From Bugula neritina (lineage: Eukaryota; Bryozoa; Gymnolaemata; Cheilostomatida; Bugulidae): a stretch of DNA of 64,000 bases. The position numbers and the translations under genes are program-made. This document shows, one piece after another, positions 1-13,800 of this stretch. Position 1 is the first letter of the stretch. Each line of letters opens with the position of its first letter. The stretch spans positions 12,828,698 through 12,892,697 of the forward strand of contig OZ037765.1 of assembly GCA_964035545.1 (NCBI GenBank), written 5' to 3'. The notes beneath the pieces were generated by a model that was not told the origin of the DNA, made no database searches, and saw nothing but the letters and a program-made list of their open reading frames with translations.

Positions 1-605
1 TATAAATTTGATTTGTTATGATAACATTAAATAAACAAAATATAAAAAACACTTCAAGTTTACTATTTATCATATAAAAGTACAACTCGAATGTATATAT
101 ACTACACCATATGTATACTAAATGATTTATACTATCAATTCATAAATTATACTTTACTTAAGAACTACGAACAATCACCCAACCTTTTTAGTTTGTCTAC
201 TCTAATGAAGTCTAAAACTGATGACTAATGAATAAGTGTGTGTCAAAGCTAAATTTAGTCTAATAATTAGGCACACTGCAACGATAAGTGAGAACCAGGA
301 AATTAATTTATAAAGCACAACCACAGTTAAGTTTAGCCTGTTGACCTGCAGTCCGTAACAGTATCACCTTTAAAGATGTTTTAGATTTTAGTCTATACTG
401 CAATAACTAGTGATTCTAATAAAACCAATAAATTGATAATGTAAATGTTTGCAACTCTACCTAATGATTTGATTCAACCGCATTTTAAAATTATTATCCA
501 GTTCCACTTATTATCCAGTTTCACTTATTATCCAGTTCCAGTTCTCTAGAGAAAAGAAAGCTCAAATTTGTTAATAAAATATACGTAAAAATACAATAAA
601 CTAAC
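1..605. other. Probable last intron of PRPSAP
   Basis: A good donor site on the minus strand (GAG|GTTAGT, GT at 605-604) ends the last visible PRPSAP exon. No sequence encoding the conserved C-terminus could be found to its left. The stretch is AT-rich with no coding signal, so it is best read as intron running to the window edge. Confidence 0.5.
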
Positions 606-3600
606 CTCATCAATATAAGAGTCTTGTATAAGCTGAGGCGCATCCTTAGAAAGTAGTCCATGAGTAGCAACGACAAACACTTTGTATGCGCCACAGTCAT
701 GCAACAACTCAGCCACACTAACATACGATTCCACTTCATCTATGAGGTCATCCTACAGTAAGGTAACAGAAGTCATGTGTTGAAAATTACTGAAACGAAA
801 CAAATCCTTCACAAGCTTTCAAATTAGATTCTTGTGGAATAAAGAGACAAATTCATTTTTATTTGATACACAAAATGCTGCTATAACTCATTGAAAAGAC
901 AAGCATAAAAAAATCTCATGAAATTTATAATTCATGTGCACATGTATAGGAAGAATAAACCATTCTATGACTATAAATATATGAGCAAAATACTTACCTA
1001 ACACATCAGTATAGTTTCCAGATAAAAGTTTAACCAAACCGGTTTATAATAGCACAATTATTGCGAACTAAAAAACTGCTAGTGAAACAAGAAATAACTT
1101 ACTACGACAATGGCTATTTTTCCCCCAACATCCCCTACCACGTGTAATGGTGGTTTCTCTTTAGGTATCAGGACTATAAAACAAGGTAAATCATATTACT
1201 TTAATTACTGTTTCATTGCAAAAAATCATTACTACTATATTATACTGAAAATCATTGAAAACAATCAAGTTTTACAAAAAAATATGAAATACAATTAACT
1301 TTATTCTGATTGTAATAGCACATCTGCAGGACCTGAAATTATATAATATTACAATTCTGTTCACCTAATAAGAAAATATAACAAGAAAATGTTAGCCACA
1401 TATAGATTTTATACCATTGTCTATTGCTTAGCTACCGGCACACCACAGCATTAAACACAGAACAAAGAGTTATCTACACTTGAACACTGTTTGAATTTTC
1501 ATTTTTCAAGGACGAAAATATACTCAGGAAAATAAACTTGAGTGAATTGACATTTTCATTCTTAAGTTTCATAATTTTAATTTCTCATCAAGTTAGCTAT
1601 ACTTTTGTCAAAATTTGGCTGTTAAAATGATGCAGCTTATTTGACAACGTATATAATAAATTAGTTGATGTCCAATGTACAACATATATAAGCATATAAA
1701 GACTTTCAACTAGACTTTAGAGCCTAAGAGCACACCACCCTCTGTTGTCCAATGAATATAATGTTTATACAAATTTCAAGTGAGCTGAGCATCTGCAGCC
1801 AATGAGCAGATACCTGACTAAATAGCATGTTACCTGGTAAGTTATGTACGTCAATGTGAGTAATTCGGGAGCCAACATGGAGAGATGTAATAGACTCTGT
1901 ACCACTATCCACCAGCGGAGGGCTAGTTCTTCCATCATCAGTATCATGCTCGGCTAGCTTTTCCTCTCCGTGTATCACAGCCAGGGGTAGTTGTAATCGC
2001 TCTGCATATGAAGAGGCTCGCTTCACAGAGTTTGCATTTTTTGAGACTATGACAGAGTTTCTATAGTCCGGTATCTAAATATGCATAGCAGTTGATTTGT
2101 AGCCAGAGATCTAACATATGAGATGTTGCAGGCACCAGAAAGTTTAAAACCAAAGAATGATGAACATACTGTAATAAAACAGGCATCAAATTCAAGCCAC
2201 ATAAAATTAAAATACAAAGAATGTAAAAGCAAAATAATCACCGATTCTCGAATGTATTGAATGAGGTAGGAAGAAGCTCGTAGATTGTCTACTGGGAAAC
2301 TATAAAAGCCTTGTATCTCCTTATATCTCAAATCCATTGTAATGAGCTGGGTAAAACCTGTGAGAACATAAGCAAAAGCTTCAAGTTTAGTCTCTATAAA
2401 ACTATAGAACGTTATATGGTTTATAAGTAGAACTCAAGCACAAAGATGTCTAGCATCAATGTGGCATGGATTACCACTTACCTGAATTTTGTATCATATC
2501 TGCCAAGAGTCTAGAAACTACACACCCACGTTTCCTCATTTTACTTTGCTTGCAGTATGGCAGATAAGGAATAACCCCAACGATAGATCGTGCACAAGAT
2601 GTTTTACACGCATAGGCCAAAATGAGAAGCTCCATAATATCATCATTCACATTTCTAAACACACAGGAAAGTAGTATTGAAATAAGACAAATACGGCAGC
2701 TGCTAAAACATTTCTCCCCAATATCTATCCACCTAAATGATGAACTATCACTTCTGTAACAAAACAAATCAGACATTCAAAGAAGGAAGGGTAGCTAATT
2801 TAATGCATAGCAGCTGTAATTAGTTCAGGTGAGTTTTACTAACAGGTAAATTATAGTGGCAGTGAATATGTGGAGTAACTATAAAATTACCACTAACAAG
2901 TAAACAAAGAGAGTAAAATCAGTATTTAGTTATATATAATTACTAGTTCAGTTTATATAATTAACTACAAGTTATCACTTTTTCAAATTATATAATTAAA
3001 GTATATATAACAAAGCAGGGAGTATTTTCTTAGACCAAATGTCTTATTGTGGAAATTTCATAATTAGTATATAGTATACAATTAGTATTAGTGTACCACG
3101 ATTTAACAGCTAAATTATTATTACACAGTAACTAGGAAAAATAGAACAGTTTGTGTATTTACTTTGTTCCTGTTTGTACAATGTACACATCTCTAGCCCT
3201 CACAGTCTGCTTTATTTCTACTTGTGTTTCTAAAAATCATCAAAATATCAATAAATGTCACTTACAAAACATGGAGGCTAATATGACAATAGGTCTGAAT
3301 CCTAAAGTCGAATCAGGTGAAGTTGACATAATAGAAAAAAATTGTCATTGAATAAAATTGAAATGTTGCAAATTTATTGACTTTAGCAAGTTACTTCCAT
3401 TCTAACATAAATAATCTTACCTCTACTGGTGTTATGCAACACAGAGCAATTGGCAATAGGCACATCCAATCGTCTAGAGAATGCAAAAAAAATTGTTAAC
3501 AAGCTTAAACTATGTAGTCAAGGTATGTAAATATACAATGAGAAACCAAAATTCCAATAGAGATCAACTTACTGACAAATTAGTTTAGTCAGTTCTGGAT

Positions 3601-3649
3601 GAGAGTTTCCAGATAGAACTAAAATAGGTGTTCTGCATGTAATGTCCAT
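606..3649 (-). CDS. PRPSAP: Phosphoribosyl pyrophosphate synthetase-associated protein (PRPSAP1/2-like), 3' end off window
   Basis: This is a regulatory, non-catalytic paralogue of PRPP synthetase that joins cytosolic PRPS complexes. Exons in transcript order are 3649-3573 (start codon 3649-3647), 3473-3421, 2654-2482, 2357-2242, 2074-1834, 1173-1103 and 752-606. All joins agree in phase except the second to the third. Recognisable stretches are [60 protein letters not shown] and [12 protein letters not shown]. The last is typical of PRPSAP rather than PRPS. The PRPP-loop region reads [12 protein letters not shown], lacking the catalytic PRPS form of that loop, followed by [15 protein letters not shown]. 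One exon is missing: the piece matching the family's VRGxDxFIIQT segment should lie in 2655-3420 with a length of 3n+1, and I could not place it. The C-terminal 50 or so residues must lie left of the window. Confidence 0.9.
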
Positions 3650-5590
3650 CCTGTCCTACAAGTACACCACATTATGATTATATAGCTTCCTAAACAAGTA
3701 TAGTTATGGCAAATGCATACAACAGGTTAGATTAACTGCAGTTGATCTTTAATGTAAGAGCTATACACAACTACTTTACCCAAAATGACAATACTGGATA
3801 TAATAAAATGCACCAAAACAGTATACAACAGTACACTCTTATATTGACAACAATTTGTTGAAACTAAAAATTTTCTAGCAACTATTCAGTTAGCAACAAG
3901 TAAATGGCTGTTGCTAGGCGAGAGAGAAGTTTTAACTTTGCTTCTTAAAAACTAAATTTTCAAGGATAAAAACTTCAGCAAAGTCAAAAATAAAAAATCT
4001 ACTACAAATGGATAAATTGGAGATTAATGGAAAACCAAGGAGTGATTTGTAAGCATAAATTACCAGTGTCCAAATATTCAGTAAGCACAGAAATATAAAA
4101 TAGAGCTGGTCATACGATACACCTTTAAAAATGTACTAGTATTTAGCAATGCTAGAAATTAATAAAATAATAATAAAAGAGATAAAATTTTGAAACAAAA
4201 ATTATGCAGATCAGAAGATTATTGAAATCATAACTGAATGACAGAAATACAACTATGGCAATAAGTACATGGGCTGCTGTTGCCTTTACACATTATACTG
4301 CCTGACAATGAATTGGAGTGTAGATGAGCAATGGAATATGCATAGAAATGATGAAGCATGCCCCCACAAACTAATATGGTTAATCTACATGTTGCTAGAA
4401 GAAAAGATGTATGAGAGAAATTGTCGGCAAGGTGCTGCTCATTAGAAAATCAAATGTGAATGAGGACTCAACCATGTATGGCTTGTGAAAACGAGAGTAA
4501 GAATAAAATGAAGACTAAGCAACAATGAAAGAAGTAATTTATACAATACATCACTGAATTTGATTTATTTCTTGACAATAGCTAATAAATTCTGAAAAAC
4601 ACATAATTTTTCGTTCACGAGAACTTATTACTAAACAAGGAGCTTTTGTTGAATGCAGTGAAATAAGATCAATACGCAGTATAACTTCTGTACTGCTCTA
4701 AGGTGCTAATGAACACTAGTTAGTATTGATGAATAGTATATATGCATGAAGTCAGTGGTAGTATTAGCAAATCATTAATATTTTTTAATTAAAACACTTT
4801 CAACAACAGATGTATATTAAATTGTTGTGTTATTTTTATATTGCTGAGACATTTTTCTACTGTTCATGCTCTTTTGAGACTAATTATTTCATTTCTTAAT
4901 AATTAAACACTATTTTATTTTTACTTCTTACAGTACTTTCAAGATTTTCAACATTTTAAAAAAATATTTCAGATAATTTTGAAAACGCAGCAGGGCACTA
5001 TAGCAATAAAAATCTGTTGGGACAAACTTGCATATTTGTTTTCCTCGTTCCTTTTCTAAGAACTACCTAAGTGAAAGAATCCGATAAAGAAAGTACTAAC
5101 CTCTGGTGAGATTGATACTGAGATTCATATTGATTACCACTGACTCCAGGTGATTATTAAATTTATTTATAATATTATTTATCGTAACTATAACTTTAAC
5201 TGTTGCGTTTAACTTTTACATTAAATATATATTACTAGAACTATAAATATAAGACCGAGTAGAAGTCAAGTATCAACTTATAGTACAACAAAAACAAATA
5301 ATAATTATTAAAAATCATAATATAAATATCAATAAGTACGACATTCCTTTTCATTTATCCAAGATGAAGATGTACATCAACTATATCAATATAAATATGA
5401 TTTATGAGTAATAGTAATACTAATAGTAATAGAATTACTATTACTATTAACTATTGGCATAACTATAACTTCTAGTAATACTTATAGCATAAGTATAGCT
5501 ATAAGTATAAGGACAACTATGTCTATTATAATCATAATGATATTGTAAACAAACATCAATTTTTCATCATTATTAATATAATATTAATAT
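3650..5590. other. AT-rich intergenic, nothing recognised
   Basis: This is the 5' flank of the PRPSAP start codon and the left part of the spacer to the divergent MAP2K4 gene. No exon, RNA gene or clear repeat was recognised. From about 5160 the sequence becomes cryptically simple (ATAACTATAA and TACTATTA words). Confidence 0.4.
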
Positions 5591-6020
5591 TATGCTACTG
5601 TTTGGGATACACCTCTGGAGCATCTCTCTAAAGATCGTTTAATGGTTCAGCATAAAGCAAGTTTCGCTTCATTTTAAACATCAAAGGGAGAGTTAGTATC
5701 ACGGAAGAACAAATTTGAAACTAGAAGCCCTTGCTGAAAAACGCAAAAACTCTAGACATTCTTTGTTAATCCAACTTTTCTTGCAAGGGGAAAATCATAA
5801 AGGACTTATATATTCATAATAATATCATATGATGAGCTGATCAGGCATGGAAATGTTAATACTCCAGTGACTAGAACCGCATCTCGCAACGATCCACCAT
5901 CAATATATGCTAAAACCTCTGCATGCGACAACAACTTCTTTCCCAGGACTGTTGGAGAACTAAAAAGTATTCTTGACTATGCTATGAACTCTATTCAGTA
6001 TTTGTATACCTTGATTTAGT
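5590..6020 (+). mobile_element. Decayed non-LTR retrotransposon, C-terminal tail
   Basis: Translation, with stops and a frame change, gives a jockey/CR1-type tail. It starts with PLEHLSKDRLMVQHKASFAS near 5610. It ends with a block near 5850-5990 containing RTASRNDPPSIYAKTSA and then FFPRTVGELKSI. The pattern of SFFPRT followed by a tryptophan- or leucine-containing motif is characteristic of sequence downstream of the reverse transcriptase in this LINE group. No intact frame remains. It has the same general type as the fragments at 27655 and 42590. Confidence 0.65.
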
Positions 6021-6344
6021 TGCATAATAATAATGGGCAGCACTTATTGCTGATATGCTGGCTAAGATATTTATATTTATGAGGAGTACCGCTTTCTTCA
6101 GGATTTAGTATTTTCGGCAGACGAAAATGTAAAATGTAATAATTATCATATTCATTGTGATACTTGATAATCATCAAGATAGTCATAGTGATTATAATGC
6201 AAATATTTATATATAAGATTCAACAAATTAAATTAATGTTAAATTTAATTAATAATTATAATAGTACTAATTATAAAATAAAATTGTACTATTATATATT
6301 GTTAATTATTTAATTTTATTATTAATACTAAATTCAATAATTAT

Positions 6345-7185
6345 AATATTTATATTGGTTGTATCGCAGCTTCTAGCTGGTGTAATCTTCTACCATCAGT
6401 GTAGTTCCACTGGGCTAGGATGGATAGAATTTTCCTCAAAATGCGAGCGGATCCTAGTAAGGCTGTCTGCTGAATCAGTGAGTATTTGTTTTCAGCTACT
6501 CCAAGTAGTGCCATCTAGTCTACAATCTTGTATGAAGCTCCAAGGGCCCCAATTACAATGGGGATGACTTTTGACTTTGTCGATGTCTAGGTTTTCCAAA
6601 GGCAGGTTAATTCTAGTGCTAAATCCTGATATTTTTCTATCTTTTCCGATTCTATATCTTTTACTCTGTAGTCACCAAGGACTACGATATCGATGACCGT
6701 TGTTTCAGCATTACGCATGTCAACTAACACTATATCAGCCCTCCTAGTTTCTATGACTCTGTCGGTGTGTATGTTGAAATCCCACAAGATTTTCACATTT
6801 TCATTTTCCACTACTGATTCTACTCGGTGGTCGTACCAATTCTTGCTTTTCTGAAACCCATGAAGTTTACACAACTACCAGTGAATTATTGATGCCACAT
6901 TGTCGTGTCTTTTCTTATATTCTCCTTGTGCTAACTTCTCACATTCATTCAGTATATGCATCACAGTTTCGTCCATTGCATTACACATCTGACACTTCTT
7001 GCTACCTTGTTCGTTCACTATAGCCACTTTATAATTTCTAGTAGAGAAAGCTTGATCTTGCGCAGCCAACAGCAGTCCTTCTGTTTCCTTTTAGTTTTTC
7101 AGCCAACCAGATTTCAACCAGTTCCATGAGTATGTTTTCCTGTCTTCCACCCTTTTGATGTACTGTCCATGCAGAACCGTTTTAT
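6345..7185 (-). mobile_element. Decayed site-specific-type LINE (R2/NeSL-like) 3' end with restriction-like endonuclease
   Basis: On the minus strand the sequence begins with a KTVLHGQYIKRVEDRK-like segment (about 7180) and then WNWLKSGWL. The next block is AAQDQAFSTRNYKVAIV, followed by a zinc-knuckle region CQMCNAMDETVMHILNEC. Then come KNWYDHRVESVVENENVKIL, RRADIVLVD, IDIVVLGDYRV, EKIEKYQDLALEL and VIPIVIGALG. This order (knuckle, then the RxADIV...D endonuclease core) is that of R2/NeSL-type LINEs. Two in-frame stops, near 6873 and 6500, show it is dead. No host rRNA or spliced-leader target is visible in the flanks. Confidence 0.8.
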
Positions 7186-7189
7186 ATTA

Positions 7190-7847
7190 TTATTATTATT
7201 ATATTTATAATTATTCATTATATTTATTGAGTTATTCAATTTCATTAAAGATTAAACATTATGATTATCATATTCATTATCGTTGACATTATGATGATTG
7301 ATTATGATAATGATAATCATAATGATTCATGATTATCATTATGCTGATCATGATGCCAGGGACAGCAATTAACAATACTTGATCAATAAGTCAATATTAA
7401 TAGTAGTTACTATTGCTACGGTAAAATGATTGTGATCATACTAGCTGCTAAAGATCAATATCAACATAATAATGAATGTGGTTATTGAGATGGTAAAATT
7501 ATAGCCTGCTCCTAGCAGGAAAATTCGATTGACCTTGACCCGCCAGAATTAATCTTAAGGCGGAGTTATTGGTTGAAGTTGACCAATAAGACCTAGAGAT
7601 ACAAAGTTAAATATAGCACTGACTGATCATGTGACGAAAATATTATGACGTAGAGGGATATTCCCAATACTATGTGTTGGAGTGAATGAGTCACCGTTTA
7701 CACACATTGCACCGCTTGCACGTTACTCATTGATCAATAGTAACCTGTTAGTGTTGAAGTTTGTTTATTACAGCATCGATGAGTCATCAAATAAAGGTGT
7801 TAAACGTTGAAGGAGTACAATTTTAAGAGAAAAGAGCAAAATCCAAG
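7190..7847 (+). promoter_or_regulatory. 5' flank and promoter region of MAP2K4
   Basis: The left half (7190-7340) is simple TTATTA/ATGATTATCAT sequence with local palindromes. From about 7500 composition is more balanced and leads into the first MAP2K4 exon. A YY1-like AAGATGGCGAC box sits over the start codon at 7845. No TATA box was identified with confidence. Confidence 0.35.
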
Positions 7848-10800
7848 ATGGCGACAGGCCAGCAGGGTGAGGGTGTGTCCTAAATTTTGTATGTTTTACC
7901 ATCACCATGTCACAATTGCCATGTCCATACTCAATGTTAATACTAACTTAGACTTATACTCATAATTTAAATTTATAGGCATAGCTAAAACAAAGCTTAG
8001 TTTGTTACTCTTACCACTAGACCTAGTCCTACTCTTAGTCTTAGTCTTACTCTTAGCACAGTCAGTGTCAGTATGAGTGTTAGTGTCACTCAGTGTGACT
8101 GACGGTGACAGGTCACTAAATTCAACTTTTACGTTAGGTGATAATCATTGTTATTACTGTTTATTAATCATTTATGATATTTTTTAAAGTGAAGTTGAAT
8201 GGTGTTGATTTCTAGTAAAGTTTAAATTAATCTATTATCTAAATCTTTAAAGTAATATTAATTGAATATTTTTAACTCGAGACCTAAAAGTTGAATCAGG
8301 ATTTCAACTTGAATTTTTTTTAATTCATTTTCGCCTTTAAATTTAAGGCAATTTACTTTATTCTGAATGTTCAATTGTTAGTGGTCTTGGATTATTTTGA
8401 TCATCTGGCAAGTTCAGTTTCAAGAATTGAGTAGTTAATTTGTTTTGTTCAAATACTGTGCATTAGGCGGCTAAATTTGATATTTATTGTACTAGAACAT
8501 CTGAAGTTTACTATAAACACTTTTGTGTTTATTATAATTACTATTAATATTCGTAATACTGTCATTTTAACCATATCTAACTTTGCAATTACTAGTAGGC
8601 TATCAGTGACTATTGCTTTTGAATATATTAAGCATTTTTTATATTAGTAATGATCATAATAAAAGGTCACCAAGTTCCTCTTTCAAATTAGAGTACAATA
8701 TCGTGGTGAACTTGGAGTTGAAGTTTAAGAAATAAGTGCTGTGTATTGCGTTTCGAAATAAAAGAGTAGTTTAAATTTATTTGATTTTTTTAGATCTAAA
8801 AGTAAGAATAAAACAATTTTATTTGTGCAGTAAATTGATATATGAAATTGGTCTACTTAAACTAAACTAGTCATAGTCTGGTGCTAAGGTATGTGATAAA
8901 ATAATGTTATAAGAATTAAAAAATAATTGTACTTTATGTACACCAATAATAAAATTGAAGGGGCTTTATGAGTAACCAAGTAAATGTACAAGAGTTTTAT
9001 TACTAAAAGTTAGCTTTATTCGTTTATTAACAAAATTAATTAAAGATATTGCATATGTTTTTCAACTTTATAGGTTAAAATCTTGCTTTCAATTGATATA
9101 ACTTTCACTGCTAAACTTGGTGTAATTAGCTACAGTAGAAATTATGGAATATTGAAGTTTGAAGTTAGCCAATGTTTGATTTAAGTTAGTAACTACAGTA
9201 CAACATGAATTTAAATGTTATATCAAGTTATAGATATAATTGCCATTAAATTTAATGTTTTATGAGTTGTTTTTGTGCCTAGGCAAGCGAACCAAGTTAA
9301 AATTGAACATTGGCCAACAATCCGGAGGTGGAGGTTCAGGGGATAACAAGACATTTCAGTTTGCAAGTCCACTAAGTATAGGAAGCAGACCTACTAGCAC
9401 CGAGAGTACAGGAAGTAGTGCCAGCAGCCTAGGGGGCGCCACTAAACACAACTCATTCATGACAGAAACAGGCTATCCTACTCAAATGTATGTACTAAAT
9501 GTATTTTTGTGTAATATATCTGTTTTTTGATCTGCAAATGTTTTTTTAAAGCGCAACTCCTTGTGGATTTTTGCTGACATTAAAATGCTAATTTATTGGA
9601 TTTTATTCCAATTAACGACAACATAACATTTTCTGCTTTTATCCTTCTATACTTATGTATTTGTAATGCTTATGATTTTACCAAATATCTATATAAAAAT
9701 GCTCTACCTGGTTCAAAAAATGCTTTTATAATTTATATAAAGTGTGGTAATGTGTAGTGTGTTGTTTTATTGATCTTGATCTGTAAACATATGTACTAGT
9801 TAGGGCAGGCCATTTCTAAGATAGGGTGGACTCTCGATACAAAAATACAATACCAATATAATGATTTATATTCCTCATTCTTAATGCCATTATCTTGTTT
9901 TTCAGTGAAAAGTTATATATAATGAGAACTAAAAGCATCGAAGCAACTGGTAAATTAAAAATAAGTCCAGATCAGGTGAGTGTAGTATTATTATTCGACT
10001 CTTTCAGTGCACAGCTTGAATGCACTCTTTTAATGCTTTGAATATATTTTTCTCTCATCATTTGCTATCCGTTGATACAAGCAGACTGGCTGAAAATTTA
10101 ATTTGGTTTTTAGTAAACATCCTTTGCCTTTGAAAATCATTGTAGTCAATACTATGATTATTTTTATGGTAACACTTGAATCTGAAATTGTATGATGGTA
10201 AATAAATGAATGCAAAAATATGATTTAAAGCTTTGTAGTAAAAGCTGTTAGGAGTAAGAAACAACTTTCTTTACTAGACAAAATATATCCTTCCAGTCTG
10301 TTTATATTGTATCAGTGTAGTTAGCATTATTGTTTCACTGTTAGGGGCGTCACAATTTGCCAATGATGAATTTAAATACTAGCTTTTTTCTGATACCTTC
10401 ACAAGTTCAATAGGTGCTTTTATAAGCCAGTTGACTTTTAGGGTTTTGCAATTTCTCTTATACTGCTTTCTAACAAACTAATCATATGGAGCCTGCGTTG
10501 GGGTGATATTTAGTTGATAGTTTCATGTTTCTGTTGCTGCAGGTATATGATTTCTCAGCTGAGGACTTGCAAGACATAGGAGAAATAGGTCGTGGCAACT
10601 TCGGAACAGTAAACAAGATGGTGCACGAAAAGAGCGGTAAAGTTATGGCTGTGAAGGTGAGATAACTTCTATACTAGAGTATATTTGGACACACAATCAC
10701 ATTGAGTTAAATAATTATTTACTTGTTGATTAGTTCAAAACTGCCTATTGTCTTGCTTGTCATACATTCATGTTTGGTTTTGGTGCAGAGAATCCGTTCA

Positions 10801-13800
10801 ACAGTTGATGAGAAAGAGCAGAATCAGCTGCTCATGGATTTAGACGTTGTGATGAGATCTAACGAATGCCCTTATATAGTAAAATTCTATGGTGCTTTGT
10901 TCAAAGAGGTATGAATAAAATTGATATTTTTATGTAGTAGGCATTTCAATTGTCACCAGGTGTAATTTTTATTGCGTCTTATCTTTAAAATAATGCTAGT
11001 AAAGATATTACACAACTAACATTCTGCTTTGTAGTTCATATATGTTGTGTTATGTTATGTTATCACAATTTAAAACCTCACAAACAATATTTTGTATTTG
11101 TTAGTTTTAGAAGAAAATTTTTATATAATTAATTAAGTTTTACTTGGCACACACATTTAACATATCAGCATTAAGATAACAACATACAGCTGCAAAGATT
11201 TGCTATGGTTTTGTTGGAGTTATCAAACCTAATTTTAGTTTTTAAGGTTGGTAACCCATAAACTAAAGCTACCTATTCTGCACTTTGCTATTAGCTGTAT
11301 AAAGTACATACTGTGCTCTATAGTCTTTATTATTGGCTTATTATATTCCGTCTTATCAGAACCACATTTAACATGTTATGTTAGTTATTTTTTTATGTCT
11401 ATGCTAGCTATGTTATATTAAACGCCGACACACTTTATTTATGCTGTATTGAAATATTCATCTATATCTTAGCTATCATCTACATACTGTTTGAGGGCTG
11501 TGTGCCCAAACAATTTTGTTTTATGATGATTTTTGTGCTCATGCTGATGACGTTTTTGTTTGGCTCTGGAGTCAGCGGTATTATAAAACTAATACTAATT
11601 ATTGCTGACTTTCATTATAAGTTACTCTTAGCTGCTGCAACACACAGTTTAATCACTGAGCTTGCTTAAAAGTTTTAAGTTTTAAGCCAGCTTATCTTTT
11701 TCTGTCTCATTTTTATTAATAAGTCGATTGCCTTTAGAAATACAAATTTATAATATTATGTCTTTATTTGTTATTTCCCTATAAACTTTAACATGCACAT
11801 TCTACAGATATGTTTTGATTTTGTTTAAGGGTGATTGTTGGATATGCATGGAGCTCATGAACATCTCTTTAGACCAATTCTATAAATTTGTTTACAAGAA
11901 ATTGGAAAGTCGGCTTCCAGAACAAATGCTTGGAAAGATTTCCATTACTGTAAGTAAACTAAAGTTGAACATTCACTCTCGTCTGAGCAACAGTTAAAGT
12001 ACTTGCACCGCTTTTAACTGAAAGGGTTAGGGGTTGTGAAAATTATGTGTTATCATCATGAACCATCTTGTTACAAAAACTAAAGTGTAAACTGGTTCTG
12101 GGTCTAGTTAAAGCATTGCATTGCTAAAAGTCGCTCATCAGCCTAAAAACATACAAAATATGTTGCATACTTCCAGTCATAAAATGAAATGGCCATCTTC
12201 AAGGTAAAACCAAGTTTACCCTAAAGATCAACATTTTATGACCAAAAGTCCGGTCTTTTTCAATAGAGATCTAAATGCTCTTTATTGTAAAACTTTGAAC
12301 CACTAGTATTGTAGAAAGTTGAATTTTTGTGCTATTGTGTAAAGTCAATGTTATAATGTATTTTTGCAGACTGTAAATGCTCTAGATTATCTAAAGGATA
12401 AACTGAAAATTATACACAGAGGTGAGTGGCTTTCAACAAAAGTGTAAGTTTTTATTTATCAAAGTTATGAAAAAGTGCAGTTGAATAATTTGCATTTTTA
12501 TATGAAAATGGGGCTCTTTTAATTGTAGATGTAAAGCCTTCAAATATATTGCTGGACAGAGCAGGGAATATTAAGCTCTGCGACTTTGGAATCAGTGGGC
12601 ATTTAGTAGATTCAATTGCAAAGACGCAGGATGCTGGATGTCGGCCTTATATGGCGGTATGATACAATTAAAAATGACCAATTGTTACTAAACTTAAATT
12701 AGGTACACTGTAAGCCTTTACTGGCTGGTTCCCAAAATGAAGCAAGTGCTAATCAATCTGGAGAAATTAGGAACAACATGTGTTCTGCTTTTTTTGCTAA
12801 AAATTTAAAACTTCTGTAACTGCCGTTTACCGTTGATAATACAACTTATTCTCTACCTGTGAAGCAGTAATGTTATTTTCCCTTATCTATTTGAGAGCTG
12901 TATACTAAAATATTTTTCAAATTTTAAGGCTTACTACTCAACTGCTACATTTTTCTGAAAACTATCTTCTGTTTTGGTTTGGGCTTGCAGAATCGGGAAT
13001 TCTTGTATTTCACTTGTAATCAAGTACAAGTATCTGTGATAAATTCACCCAGTTCACATTATAGATATGATAGTAAATAGTTGTAAACTATCAGTAAATA
13101 ACAATTGAAATGGTTGATCTATTTACTTCTGTAGCCTGAGAGAATTGACCCAACATACTCATCCAAAGGTTATGATGTCAGATCTGATGTATGGAGTCTT
13201 GGGATCACTCTGGTAAATGATGACTCTCATAACAGCTGAACCTTGTTTTAATGTATTTTGTAAACTATTCCTATTAATATTTCTAAATATATTATGGTTG
13301 TGGTGGTGTAATGATTACTCTATAGTATGCATAAATGATTTCTCTTACAATTCTATGAGCTTTTATTTGAAGCTTGAAATAATAAGCTTTACAAAGGTCT
13401 ACAGTTAGGCTAGTGTAGTATATTATTTGTTATAAACAATGACAATTGGTTTGAACAGTCCATTATATGTGCAACTGTGCCTATTTATTTAGTATGAGTT
13501 GGCTACTGGGAGATTTCCATATCCCAAGTGGAATAGTGTCTTTGACCAGCTCACTCAGGTTGTACAAGGTGACGCCCCTCAGCTGAATATGGCAGACACA
13601 TGCTTCTCTCCTGATTTTGTCACTTTTGTCAACAAATGGTAAATATTTTCTAATTTCTGTTAAATAGTGACTCATTGTATAATGTTATAACTATTGCAAT
13701 AATAATGTTGTGTTATTTCTCCAAAATTTAAAATTTTGAGTTGTCTCATCTTGGTGGCTTGAAATGCACTAGATGGTTAAATTTTTTGATGGGCTTATTT

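Noticed and set aside
2655-2776. Upstream extension of the PRPSAP exon ([15 protein letters not shown])
   Set aside because: It lies before a clear acceptor at 2656-2655, does not resemble PRPSAP, and cannot join the upstream exon without a stop.
3267-3302. 36-nt candidate PRPSAP microexon (minus)
   Set aside because: Splice sites look good, but the length breaks the phase into the next exon and the encoded text only vaguely resembles the family.
3151-3351. Plus-strand 66-codon frame containing [12 protein letters not shown]
   Set aside because: It looks faintly like PRPS text but is on the wrong strand, has no splice partners and lies in a PRPSAP intron.
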